NCBI GenBank assembly: GCA_937921485.1
Contig: CAKZSV010000050.1
Coordinates: 1-60,109, forward strand
Direction of reading: 5' to 3'
Length of the DNA stretch: 60,109 bases
DNA from: an uncultured bacterium
GTDB lineage: Bacteria > Spirochaetota > UBA4802 > JAGODF01
Under the pieces are notes generated by a model that was not told where the DNA came from, ran no database searches, and worked only from the letters and a program-made list of their open reading frames with translations. This document shows positions 35,317 through 44,339 of the stretch, piece by piece. Positions within the stretch are counted from its first letter, which is position 1. Each line of letters starts with the position of its first letter. The position numbers and the translations under genes were made by a program.

Positions 35317-38145
35317 TTAAGGGCGGGTGATGAGAATTCCCGCGCAGAGAAGTTCAACGGAAAGTTCCGAGTCCAGATAACCGTGATATTTTGAAAGCTC
35401 TTCCCGATGTTCTTTGCGGGCTGATTGTATGGCGCGTTTGGTGCGGGTGATGGCGCTTTTCATATCGGTACCAAACCATTTCATGGAGCATTCCTGTCGC
35501 TCGAGTTGTTCTTCAAGTTCCTTGAGCTTTTTGGAATATGCATCATTTACGCGTTCAATTTCATTTTTCACGGGTTCCGCGATGCTGTCGGTGAGGGCGG
35601 TTCTTAAAAGCGATATCTTTCGCTCTGCTCGCTCTCGGGCTAAAGCGAAAAACATGTCAGTACGATCGCAGATTTTTTTTATTTCCATGAGATACTCGTG
35701 AGGGTTGGCTGGACGGCCGCCGAACGGCTGGAGGGAATTTTTTTCAATTTCCGCAAGGTCTTCGTCGGACACGCGGCTTGCCCGCACCACCGCCACAGGA
35801 ACGAGTTCTTTTCTCGGCGTGGGCGACTGGATTTTTACAAGATAATAGAAAATCATGCCCGTGAGGAAGTGCCGGAAATGCACGGTTCGTATTCCCGTAT
35901 GGCCTCCGAAGTCGGCTGAACGCGCACGGTTAATGAGGGAATCGACAAGGGGGTTGCCGAATGCAAGAAATTCGAGGCGGTCGTTTTCAAGTGCCCTGCG
36001 GCTTTCGAAAGTGCCGTATCGCTTCGATTGAGGAAGCGGATACAAACCGGTAAGTTTGCTACGGCGGCCGATACACATATCGGCATCACTATCGATTTTG
36101 CGGAGGCGGTTAACGAAATCCTCAATCCTTTTGTTTGAAAACGCCCGTTCCCGGAGGGTGATGCGGTAGTATTCATCGTAGTTGAAATCGAGCTTTTGAG
36201 TGACTGCAAGCTGCGAAAGCTTTTCGTAGCTTTTTCGGGCGCGCTCGAGTTTTTCTTCGATTTCGGTGCCTGCTTTGCGGACGGTTTTTCGCCTGGAGAG
36301 AATGTCCATGATGATTGAAGGAAGGTTTAGTTCTTCTTCAATTTGCCCCAGAAGGACATCGGGCGTGCCGATGGATTCTTCGAACAGACGGAGTTTTTTT
36401 TCAAGAACCTTCAGCACGTTTTCGGCGACGGTTCCCGCCGTTGAGAAATTGTAAATCACGACATCAAGTTTCTGACCGAAGCGATGGATTCTTCCGATTC
36501 TCTGTTCGATTTTCAGGGGAGACCACGGCAGATCGTAATTTATGAGAACATTGCAGAATTGCAAATTGCGCCCTTCGCCGCCCGCCTCGGTGGAGATAAG
36601 AACATCTGCGTGTTCCTGAAAATTCGCGATTGCTTTTTCTTTCTGGTCCCTGTTCATCGATCCGTGGAAGAATTCAACTTTGAATTTTGAAAGGACTTCG
36701 CCTAGATATTCCTGGGTGGTGCGGAACTGCGTAAAAATGAGGATCTTTTTTGATTTTTTCGTCAAAGCTTCCACGAGTTCGGCGAGTTTTTCCGATTTTT
36801 TATTGGCATGGACGCTTTTGCCGAAATCAAGAAGCGAATCAAGCGTGCGAATTTCTTCTGCAAGCTCACGGCGGGTTTTCTTAATGGATTGAATCAAAAG
36901 ACGGTCGTCGATTTCTTCAATGTCATCGCCGTCGGCACAATCGGCATCGAGGGATTTTTCAATCGGATAACATCGGAGTATTTCTGTATCGTTTTTTGAA
37001 AGAATCGCACTCAGATGGTCCCTTCTTTTGCGAAGAGCTGAAAGGAGCGCCGCGGTTGAGGAATCGAGGAGTTTTTGAAATACCGTCATCACAAAACCGA
37101 CAGCCCTGTTATCGGACTGCATTGCCCTGTTGTATTCTTCGGCCACATACCGGGTGGTTGCATCGTACAGCGCGCGCTCTTCAGGGAAAAGCTCGAACCT
37201 GATGGTGCGGGCGATTCTTCTGGTAAATCCTCCCACGTCCTTTTTCGTGCGGCGTATTATGACACTCGAGATTTTTTCGCGCAGCGCGGAAAGATCGGCG
37301 TTCGGGAGGCAGTAGGTGTTGTAAAAAGTCTGGAATGGTCCCAGAAGATTTTTATCAATGAGGCGGATGAGATAGTACAGCTCTTCGAGTTTCCCGCGAA
37401 AAGGGGTTGCTGTCAGAAGGAGAAGCGCTTTCGCGCGGGCGGAGAGGAGTTCCCCCGCTGTATAGGCAAGGGTGGAATGAAGGGAATCGCGGCGCAGGCG
37501 ATGCGCTTCGTCAAAGACAACGATGTCCCATTGAGTTTCAGAGAGGAGGTCCGCATTGGATTTGCTTTTGAGAAAATCCAGTGAGCAGATCGCCCGATTG
37601 AGCTTTTTCCATGGATTTGCGCATTTCATGTTTTTTTTATATCGCGCAAGATAGTGCCGGTCAACGACCGTGAAGTCCTCGTTGAATTTATTTCTCATTT
37701 CATGCTGCCACTGGAGCACGAGCGAGGCCGGGCAGACGATAAGTATCCTCTCGTAGCCATGCCGGAAAATGAGCTCTTTGATGACGAGTCCCGCCTCAAT
37801 GGTTTTTCCCAGACCCACCTCATCTGCGAGCAGAAACCGGGGTACGAGCGCGCTGATGATGCGATGGGTGGATTCGAGCTGATGAGCCAGCAGCTGGGTG
37901 CGTGAATTCGAAAGCGAGAGGAGCTTGTCGTTGGAATACGCAAGCTGAAGGAGCCATGCTTCTATTTTAAGGTTGAAGCGGTCATCTCCGGGAATATCGC
38001 CGCTGGAAATACGCTTGCGGATGCTCTCTTCCCCCGCAATACCTGCTTCCTCATCCGGAACTCTTTCGAAAAGAAGATTGCTTGAGTACAGCCCTTCTTC
38101 CTCCGCCCCATCGCGATGTACATCGATTTCGTTGTCCATGGTCAT
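35317..38145 (-). CDS. SNF2-family helicase (RapA-like)
   Basis: The 942-residue protein has the seven SF2 motifs: motif I DEVGLGKTIEAG, motif Ia ILIVCPASLVLQWQ, motif II VFDEAHRL, motif III LLTATPF, motif IV ILIFTQFRTTQEYLG, motif V STEAGGEGRNLQFCN, and motif VI QRIGRIHRFGQ. The C-terminal third (about 640-942) is helical and coiled, unlike the RapA tail. RapA recycles RNA polymerase. Related SNF2 proteins also take part in restriction-type systems, but nothing else of such a system is here. It is transcribed away from the DUF6602-like gene. Confidence 0.85.
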   Translation of the reverse strand: MTMDNEIDVHRDGAEEEGLYSSNLLFERVPDEEAGIAGEESIRKRISSGDIPGDDRFNLKIEAWLLQLAYSNDKLLSLSNSRTQLLAHQLESTHRIISALVPRFLLADEVGLGKTIEAGLVIKELIFRHGYERILIVCPASLVLQWQHEMRNKFNEDFTVVDRHYLARYKKNMKCANPWKKLNRAICSLDFLKSKSNADLLSETQWDIVVFDEAHRLRRDSLHSTLAYTAGELLSARAKALLLLTATPFRGKLEELYYLIRLIDKNLLGPFQTFYNTYCLPNADLSALREKISSVIIRRTKKDVGGFTRRIARTIRFELFPEERALYDATTRYVAEEYNRAMQSDNRAVGFVMTVFQKLLDSSTAALLSALRKRRDHLSAILSKNDTEILRCYPIEKSLDADCADGDDIEEIDDRLLIQSIKKTRRELAEEIRTLDSLLDFGKSVHANKKSEKLAELVEALTKKSKKILIFTQFRTTQEYLGEVLSKFKVEFFHGSMNRDQKEKAIANFQEHADVLISTEAGGEGRNLQFCNVLINYDLPWSPLKIEQRIGRIHRFGQKLDVVIYNFSTAGTVAENVLKVLEKKLRLFEESIGTPDVLLGQIEEELNLPSIIMDILSRRKTVRKAGTEIEEKLERARKSYEKLSQLAVTQKLDFNYDEYYRITLRERAFSNKRIEDFVNRLRKIDSDADMCIGRRSKLTGLYPLPQSKRYGTFESRRALENDRLEFLAFGNPLVDSLINRARSADFGGHTGIRTVHFRHFLTGMIFYYLVKIQSPTPRKELVPVAVVRASRVSDEDLAEIEKNSLQPFGGRPANPHEYLMEIKKICDRTDMFFALARERAERKISLLRTALTDSIAEPVKNEIERVNDAYSKKLKELEEQLERQECSMKWFGTDMKSAITRTKRAIQSARKEHREELSKYHGYLDSELSVELLCAGILITRP

Positions 38146-38388
38146 TTCATGAAGGCGACATAATCATAGTGCTTCTTTGAAAAAGCAACCATTTTTTATG
38201 GTGTCGGCTCCTAATCCTCCGATAAGACAGTGATTGTCAGGAGTTGTGACGCAAGCGGTAAAGAAAAAACTGCTTGCCATTTCGAGCTTGCTGTGAGAAC
38301 TGAAGCGGAAATAGAAATGAGCGGGCTTTGATGGCGGGAAACACATCGGCGCATATGCCGAAACAATAACATTTTTAAGAGGAAAGGG

Positions 38389-39114
38389 ATGTTCAGAGAC
38401 TATTTCAAAGCTCTCGGCGATGAGCTTATCAAAGCGTGTGCGCCCGTAAAGGTAAAAAAAAGCGGGGCAAAAGCAACCGGGAAAAAAGCCGCACCTGTGC
38501 CCTGCGGTTATGACGAGAAAAGGATGGAGGATGCGCTCTCTAAATTTGTTCCTGCGCACTACACCGTGTCGAAAGAGAGCATCATCGATCCAGGCGGCTA
38601 TTCTCCGGAACACGTTGATTATATTATTTATAAAAAAGTTTTTCGCGATATGGATGCCATGATGCATGCAATTCCGTCGGAACTTGTGTACGGCGCTTTT
38701 TTCATCAATAGCGCTCTGACGGCAGTTTCGCTCGGAGAAACCCTGACGCATGTGGCCAATATGAAAAAGATAAACCGCTTCAGCGAGCAGGGAGGCAGCG
38801 GCCAGTTTATTCCTGCTTTCGTGCTGGCCATGGACATGAAAATGAGTTATCAGGATCTGAAGAACCTCGTTTTAGACTACTATGTGTCGCGCAGCCTTGA
38901 TAATGTGTTTGAATTCGATATAATGGCGGTGGTGAATCAGGGAATCGTGGTGAAGGACTGGCGTGAAAAAAGAAGCTTTAAAATACTGGATACCGGTGAT
39001 GATACCATGCAGTGGTTTTTCATTCTGATGAATGAGTATCTGGATGTCGAAAAGGAAGAATCGCTGGATCTGAGAAGATATGTGAAGGAAACGGCTCAGT
39101 ATCGTGAATATTGA
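38389..39114 (+). CDS. DUF6602-like hypothetical protein
   Basis: The 241-residue product begins with an AGGAAAGGG site seven bases ahead. Residues 1-40 are basic (KVKKSGAKATGKKAAP). The stretch around 45-85 (PAHYTVSKESIIDPGGYSPEHVDYIIY) resembles the core of the DUF6602 family. The C-terminal half is helical (LKNLVLDYYVSRSLDN, FFILMNEYLDVEKEE). DUF6602 has been linked to nuclease-like folds and defence islands in some genomes, but I see no intact PD-ExK motif. It is divergent from the SNF2 helicase, with a 243-base gap between them. Confidence 0.55.
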   Translation: MFRDYFKALGDELIKACAPVKVKKSGAKATGKKAAPVPCGYDEKRMEDALSKFVPAHYTVSKESIIDPGGYSPEHVDYIIYKKVFRDMDAMMHAIPSELVYGAFFINSALTAVSLGETLTHVANMKKINRFSEQGGSGQFIPAFVLAMDMKMSYQDLKNLVLDYYVSRSLDNVFEFDIMAVVNQGIVVKDWREKRSFKILDTGDDTMQWFFILMNEYLDVEKEESLDLRRYVKETAQYREY

Positions 39115-39392
39115 CGGGGGATGATGAATCCGACCGGAAATATTATGTAACATAGAGAAAAGATGTAAATACCGGCTGAAGCATGCTCCATGATTTCGGA
39201 AATATTTCTTCTTGACAAAAAGAGAAAGAAATTGCAGATAAATAGTCAATGCGTGATAATCGTTGAACCGCCGGATACTGCATCAGGCGGCATGATTTTT
39301 GGAGGACTCGCGAGTGCAATTATCCGGCAGGATTTCATAACCCGGGTGCCCCGAGCAATGTGCAGACCGTTTTCATAAAAAAGAGAGGTGCT

Positions 39393-40499
39393 ATGAAACC
39401 TAAAAAAATGATGAAAATCTGTGTCGCGATGTTCGTCTTCTTCTCGCTTGTTGTTACTTCATCGTGTAAAAAAACATCCGAAAGCGAACGGGATATCATT
39501 TTAGTGCTCGATACATCCCGAAGCATGATCGGCCAGGGCGGGAAAAACATTTTTCCCCAGGTGAAAGACAGCCTGAAGAAATTTGTCGATGACATTAAAA
39601 CAGGGGACACCCTTACCATCGTAACGTTCGATGAGAAGGTGGAGGTCCGCCCCACGATTGCGATTCGCGACAACAACGACAAAGAAATTGTAAACTCGAT
39701 GCTCGCGATTACAAGAGCCGAGGGTATGTGGACCTACACCATGGAAATGCTCCGCAATGTTTTTAAGCTCGCGGAGGAGATGGAAAAGAAGAATCCGAAT
39801 CGCAAGCAGGTAATCGTTCTTTTGACTGATGGTCTTGATGACCCGCCTCCTTCAAAGAGAAAAGACCGGTTCAATATCAAGGAAGCCGCAAAGGAATATA
39901 TGGGAAAAGAATGGTACGTGTACCTTGTGAATTTCGGCGATATGAAAAAGAACGAGCGCTTCAAGGAAGTGCAGGCGGAACTCCAGAGGACAATGACCAG
40001 GCACGTGGAGCTCATTGAAGGCGGCAAAAGCCCTCAGGGCGCGGTGGCTGAGGTACAGCAGACTATTGAACAAGAGCGTCAGCGCGACAGAATTTTTTCC
40101 GTGCGCACACTCGTAATCGTTCTTGCGGTAATTCTGCTTCTGGTGCTGATCATCCTGCTTGTTTCAATTATTTCGAAAATCAAAGTAAAAGGCGCGCTTG
40201 AATACTACAACTACAAGCTGCTCGATCCCTATATCAACGTGGTAAACCTTGCAAGGTATGGCCGTAAGGAAGTAATTATCGGCCGAACGGGAGGCGATGT
40301 CAATCTCCGCGATTTTGAAGGCAAAAAGCCGTTTGCCATTAAGGCGGCCCGCGTCAAAGGGAAGGTCGTCAACAGGCTGATTGTGCCCGAAGGCCTTTCC
40401 GCTGAATTCGTCAACCGTGAATCGGGTGAATTTTTAAATGATGGTGATATTTTTAAGGTGGCTAATTACAGCTTTAAATTCATGGCGCCGCAGGAATAG
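39393..40499 (+). CDS. Membrane lipoprotein with vWA (MIDAS) and FHA-like domains
   Basis: The start with GAGAGG four bases ahead gives 368 residues. A lipoprotein signal leads to C25 (VVTSSCKK). A vWA domain follows with MIDAS D40-T-S42-R-S44 (LVLDTSRSM) and the acidic LLTDGLDD loop. A TM helix (about 234-256, VIVLAVILLLVLIILLVSII) leads to a C-terminal region with IIGRTGGDVNLRDFE and FLNDGDIFKVANYSFKF, which looks like a small FHA-type beta sandwich. The N-terminal part would be outside the membrane. Such proteins bind metal and protein partners. The FHA call is by pattern. Confidence 0.8.
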   Translation: MKPKKMMKICVAMFVFFSLVVTSSCKKTSESERDIILVLDTSRSMIGQGGKNIFPQVKDSLKKFVDDIKTGDTLTIVTFDEKVEVRPTIAIRDNNDKEIVNSMLAITRAEGMWTYTMEMLRNVFKLAEEMEKKNPNRKQVIVLLTDGLDDPPPSKRKDRFNIKEAAKEYMGKEWYVYLVNFGDMKKNERFKEVQAELQRTMTRHVELIEGGKSPQGAVAEVQQTIEQERQRDRIFSVRTLVIVLAVILLLVLIILLVSIISKIKVKGALEYYNYKLLDPYINVVNLARYGRKEVIIGRTGGDVNLRDFEGKKPFAIKAARVKGKVVNRLIVPEGLSAEFVNRESGEFLNDGDIFKVANYSFKFMAPQE

Positions 40500-40520
40500 C
40501 GTGGCACAAGGATGATCTTC

Positions 40521-40565
40521 GGGGCCGAATCATCAAGCATGCAAAGTTCGGCTCCTTTATTGTTT
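40521..40565 (+). terminator. Terminator of the vWA/FHA-like gene
   Basis: GGGGCCGAA and TTCGGCTCC form a 9-bp stem with one G-T pair and a 17-base loop, followed by TTTATTGTTTT. It lies about 21 bases after the stop. Confidence 0.7.
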
Positions 40566-40864
40566 TGAAAAGCCTTTGGCGCTGTGATTTCTTGAAGTTT
40601 CGTGCTTTAGTTGCCGAAATACAATAATAAAGCAATGCACCGGTCGGTCGATGAATAAAGATGGTTTACCGATGGCACATTTGATTCAAGCAGGGTGCGT
40701 GGAGCGGTTATCAATGACAGCAATTGTGCAGATTGCAATAATCCCCGCCGATGAATAACGATGCGGCATGCGCTAAGCTTGTGGTTGCTTGTGGCAGGAA
40801 AGGGTCGCTGTCGGAAACGCGTGCAGCCATTGATAAATTTTTTTGTAAAAATTAAAATAAAGCC

Positions 40865-40893
40865 TTGACATCAAAAAGGTTATCGGCCAGAAT
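40865..40893 (+). promoter_or_regulatory. Candidate promoter of the cfpA cluster
   Basis: A perfect TTGACA (40865-40870) is followed after 17 bases by CAGAAT (40888-40893), four of six matches to the -10 box. This would leave a 125-base leader before cfpA. A second A/T-rich stretch at about 40920-40935 could be an alternative -10. Confidence 0.4.
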
Positions 40894-41018
40894 CAGCGAA
40901 ATTGTTGTTGTCATCTTCAATAATATATATGTAGTGTGTGCCCGTAAGGGTGAAGCCGTTTCTTGTGTTTTCATTAAACTGTAGGTAGAAAGCTTTGAAT
41001 ATTTTTAGGAGGTCATAG

Positions 41019-42971
41019 ATGTCATTAGCTCAATTCCCCAAGAGTCCGAATAAATTTCACCCGACCATTCCCAATGCTGTCGGTTCGAGGGAGTCCCTTG
41101 CGCAAGAAGGGCGAGACAAGATCAGCGAACAAAAGCTGATTCTTGATGAGACTACCGATAAGGTGCTCAATCATATTCAGAACAAGCTTCCTCAGGAAGT
41201 GCTTGAAAGGCTGGATGTGATGGGCGGCCTGAAGGAAAAGCTGTACAATTACATCAATCAGACGTACGTAAACATGTTCAATCGTTATACGGTAACGGTT
41301 GAAGACGAACTCGTAAAGAAAATTCGTGATTTCGTCGACAAAGAGGAAATCCGCTCTCTGGCCCGCTATACTCCGCGGGAAGTCACCGAACTTTTAGATA
41401 AAATCGGCGGCGCGGACAAGTTTCATACCGGTGAAATCGAGAAAGCCATGGTGAATATGTACGGGCACTTGCATGGTCATATTCAGCGCGGGATGAACGA
41501 CCTTGAAAACGAGACTAACTCGATTCTGCGTCAGAAAACCGACGTGGGTGCGTTTGTCCGCGGCGAAAACGCGTATGCAATCCTCAAGTGCATCTTCAAG
41601 GACAATGAGCTTCGGCCCAAGTACGTGTACGATGTGAAGCTTTCGATCAATATTCTTGATTCAGAGCTCATCAGCCCCATCTACCATTACCAGGTGACGG
41701 TTGAGTCGCTCCTGAAAGATGCCATTCAGAAGCACATCCATGACCTCATTGACCGTCAGATTCAGTTGCTGAAAGACGATCTTGTAGATCAGGGCAAAAG
41801 CGAACTTTCCGGCGCCGAGGAAATGTTCGAAAAGATTAAGCGAATCGAAAACTTCACCGACGACGACAAAGAAGATGAAAAATCGAAGCGCTATACTATT
41901 CTTGCCAAGCGGTTCATGGACAAGATCGAGGGCCTTCGCGCCGAAATCGACGTTGAGGAATACGATCCTCTAAACATCCGCGAAAACATCAAGCACATCA
42001 TTGATACCGAGAATATCCGCAACCGCGGCTACAATACGGCCGTCAACGCGATTACTTCAATTCTTGATACCAGTAAGCTCGGCTATCAGGTGTGCGATAA
42101 CATGAAGAATGCCCGCGTATGCAAGATTCGCGAATACGAGGAGATGGATCATAATATTCTCCCCGACGAGCGCTATGCGATGCGCCTTGCGTACTACGAT
42201 CAGAATCAGCTTCGTGAAGAGAAGAAAGAATTCGATCGCCAGATGGAAGCCTTCACCCGTGAAATTCTCAAGATCTGGGACGTGACGCACGCGCATTATG
42301 AATCCAAAAAACGGTTCCGCGCAATCCGCGATTTCGACGATCTTGCCGCTCGCCTCATGAGCAAGGAATGGAGACGGCAGAGGAAAGAAGAGGAGCAGGA
42401 TCCTCAGCATGTTCTGTGGAATGAAGTGGGAGAAATGTACAATGAAGAGTCTTTCGTTGAAAAGAACAACAGGACTTACGAAGACAGAATCCTCAATCTG
42501 AAGAACAAGCTGAAATATTGTTCGGATCTGCTTCAAAAAATGCACGGTTTCCAGAACCCCGTTGAGCGCGTGGTGCTTGATGAGCGCATCAATTTTATCG
42601 TCCGCAGATTCAATGAGTTCACCTATCGGGTAAATCCGCATCACATTCAGCCCGGCCTCATACTTGATGTGGATATCACCACGATCAAGAGGAAGCAGTA
42701 CATGCTGAAGAACATGGCGAATGTGCTCAATGAGTTCCTCTATGGCGTATCGAAGGGCTTTGCGGACAGGGCGTTCGCGTCCTACAGCCGGCGCCGTTCG
42801 ACGATGCGCGAAGACATTACGCAGAGCTTCGCGCAGGATGAGATTAAGGAAGACCTCTTTGAAGCCGCCTATAAGAGCGCAAGCAGCGAAGGCGGAGAAT
42901 CCGAAATTAGGGGTTCGGTAGACCTTTCGCCGAAATCGAAGAAGAAGACCGGCGGGCTTAAAGAGCTATAA
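41019..42971 (+). CDS. cfpA: Cytoplasmic filament protein CfpA (putative)
   Basis: The 650-residue protein is almost wholly helical, rich in Glu, Lys, Asp and Arg, with long coiled-coil stretches and no membrane segment or enzyme motif. It begins MSLAQFPKSPNKFHP and runs through heptad-rich segments (EQKLILDETTDKVLNHIQNKL, KKIRDFVDKEEIRSLARYTP). The size, composition and next-door PPDK gene match the treponemal CfpA, which forms ribbon-like filaments along the cell cylinder under the flagella. The identification rests on my recall of the family, not on an alignment. AGGAGG lies six bases ahead of the ATG, and the leader is long. Confidence 0.7.
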   Translation: MSLAQFPKSPNKFHPTIPNAVGSRESLAQEGRDKISEQKLILDETTDKVLNHIQNKLPQEVLERLDVMGGLKEKLYNYINQTYVNMFNRYTVTVEDELVKKIRDFVDKEEIRSLARYTPREVTELLDKIGGADKFHTGEIEKAMVNMYGHLHGHIQRGMNDLENETNSILRQKTDVGAFVRGENAYAILKCIFKDNELRPKYVYDVKLSINILDSELISPIYHYQVTVESLLKDAIQKHIHDLIDRQIQLLKDDLVDQGKSELSGAEEMFEKIKRIENFTDDDKEDEKSKRYTILAKRFMDKIEGLRAEIDVEEYDPLNIRENIKHIIDTENIRNRGYNTAVNAITSILDTSKLGYQVCDNMKNARVCKIREYEEMDHNILPDERYAMRLAYYDQNQLREEKKEFDRQMEAFTREILKIWDVTHAHYESKKRFRAIRDFDDLAARLMSKEWRRQRKEEEQDPQHVLWNEVGEMYNEESFVEKNNRTYEDRILNLKNKLKYCSDLLQKMHGFQNPVERVVLDERINFIVRRFNEFTYRVNPHHIQPGLILDVDITTIKRKQYMLKNMANVLNEFLYGVSKGFADRAFASYSRRRSTMREDITQSFAQDEIKEDLFEAAYKSASSEGGESEIRGSVDLSPKSKKKTGGLKEL

Positions 42972-43004
42972 GGATGCAGTGAGCTTAATTTGTGCAGGAA
43001 TATT

Positions 43005-43039
43005 CAATTCGGCGGGCCGCATTTCAGCCCGCCGAATTG
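43005..43039 (+). terminator. Terminator of cfpA
   Basis: A perfect 13-bp stem (CAATTCGGCGGGC / GCCCGCCGAATTG) with a 9-base loop starts 34 bases after the cfpA stop. It is followed by TTGTTTATGGG, a short T-run. The structure is very stable. Confidence 0.75.
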
Positions 43040-43042
43040 TTG

Positions 43043-43300
43043 TTTATGGGCATCTTTTGAGATTTTAAAAAAATGGGGATTTTGAGCTTAATCTAATGTT
43101 GAAAAAAAAACAACAAAAGGCTTGCAAAAAAATTTCATTCGCGTGAATATATGCATGTTTTGGGGGCCTGTGCGCATCAGTCCGCCATGAGCAATGTAAG
43201 GGAATAATCGGAAATGGATTGTATAGAGAAATTCCCTGTTGGGCACTAAAAATTTAAAGATTGCTTTTTTAATAAAGCGGTTTTTGGAGGTGCCCATAAA
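43043..43300. repeat. Degraded MITE-like element, copy C
   Basis: The right end (GCGGTTTTTGGAGGTGCCCATAAA region, 43277-43300) is nearly identical to the right end of copy A. An inverted match of the same end, TTTATGGGCATCTTTT, lies at 43043-43058. Between them 43220-43275 partly follows the interior of copy A (TTCCCTGTTGGGCAC...). It may be a 250-bp element or one full right half beside a chance inverted match. It lies between cfpA and the next gene. Confidence 0.5.
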
Positions 43301-43327
43301 TCTTCAAAAAAAGGAGTTGCGCTGATT

Positions 43328-44278
43328 ATGGAAACGACCTATTTTACTCTTGCATCAAAAACAAATTTTAACACTTCCCTCAGGCATTTTTTCAAAGTAA
43401 ATGAAGTTGTCGACGACATGGAACGGCGACGAAACATCGCTGATATCATCAATGCGGACCTCGATGCGGGTGAAATTGTGAAAGACCAGGTATTGCCGAT
43501 GATAGGGGCGATAGTTCGCGACAAATTCGAGTACAGCTATGATTCGTTTAATATTCCCGAAACGGTGAATGAATTTTCAAGAATCGTTGAGGAAACCCGG
43601 AAGTGGACGGCGCTCGATATTGTTATCGTGTACTTCAATCCAAACGGAGAGGTTTTTGTTATTAACCCGAAAAATCACGAGCACTGGGAAAGAGCCCGGG
43701 AGTTGAATCGCGACCAGCTTGCTGTGATATATACGAGACATCTCAAAGCTGAACGCAACAGAAAAATTGAAAAAGACGCGACAAAGGCAATTGAGGAGAT
43801 GCTGATTGGGAAGGATGTGTTCATCAATCCCGACTTCGTTGATCAGACGGTACAGCCGCGCGTTGAAGCGCCAGCTCCTGTAGCGCCAAGGCCTGTGCCC
43901 GCAGCAAAAGGCCCCGCGAAAGCCCCCGCTGCGGAAGCAGGAGGGAAGAAGCGCATGACGCCGAAATATGCGGTTTCGGTGTCGAATGAGCTTTTCCACA
44001 ATGGAAATGTAGAGGCGTGGAAAAAGATCGTGGAAAGCTATCATACGAAATTTCCCGATTTGAAAGTGAATATATTCTTTGAAGGAGAACTTATCAACGA
44101 CATCAATTCCCTTTTTAAATGGGGCAAGGTGAAACATGGAGATTCAATATTCTTCCAGGTTGTTGGTGAGAACATACAGGGCGTTTCGAAACTTCAAAAA
44201 TATCTCTATGAGGGAGCAAGCCCCCGCTTCGAGCAGTTTTTGAAAATAGGCGTTGGCCGCGTGCTCAATCTTTTCTGA
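43328..44278 (+). CDS. Uncharacterised protein between cfpA and the PPDK-like gene
   Basis: The 316-residue soluble protein has two parts. The N-terminal half (about 1-175) has patterns such as LDIVIVYFNPNGEVFVINPKNHEHW and a Lys/Arg-rich helix (RNRKIEKDATKAIEEML). A Pro/Ala-rich linker (VEAPAPVAPRPVPAAKGPA, about 180-205) joins it to a C-terminal domain (KYAVSVSNELFHNGNVEAWKKI...VNIFFEGELINDINSLFKWG). I recognise no family. Its fixed position between the filament protein and the PPDK-like gene suggests a role in that system. AGGAG lies 11 bases before the ATG. Confidence 0.75.
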   Translation: METTYFTLASKTNFNTSLRHFFKVNEVVDDMERRRNIADIINADLDAGEIVKDQVLPMIGAIVRDKFEYSYDSFNIPETVNEFSRIVEETRKWTALDIVIVYFNPNGEVFVINPKNHEHWERARELNRDQLAVIYTRHLKAERNRKIEKDATKAIEEMLIGKDVFINPDFVDQTVQPRVEAPAPVAPRPVPAAKGPAKAPAAEAGGKKRMTPKYAVSVSNELFHNGNVEAWKKIVESYHTKFPDLKVNIFFEGELINDINSLFKWGKVKHGDSIFFQVVGENIQGVSKLQKYLYEGASPRFEQFLKIGVGRVLNLF

Positions 44279-44339
44279 TGCACGCGAGGAGATGATTATC
44301 TTGCAATGATGAAAATCAATTGAACAAAGGAGTTGTGGT

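Larger units (their letters stand above)
40500..41018. other. 519-bp intergenic region with terminator and cfpA leader
   Basis: No open frame with a credible start or known family is seen. The left end holds the vWA-gene terminator (40521-40565). A candidate promoter lies at 40865-40893. The 130 bases before the cfpA ATG form a long untranslated leader (40894-41018) containing GCCCGTAAGGG and an AGGAGG ribosome binding site. Between 40570 and 40860 I see nothing specific. Confidence 0.6.

Noticed and set aside
38164..38751. 195-codon minus-strand open frame in the SNF2-DUF6602 gap
   Set aside because: Most of it is antisense to the well-supported 38389 gene with its good ribosome site; the composition is that of a shadow frame.
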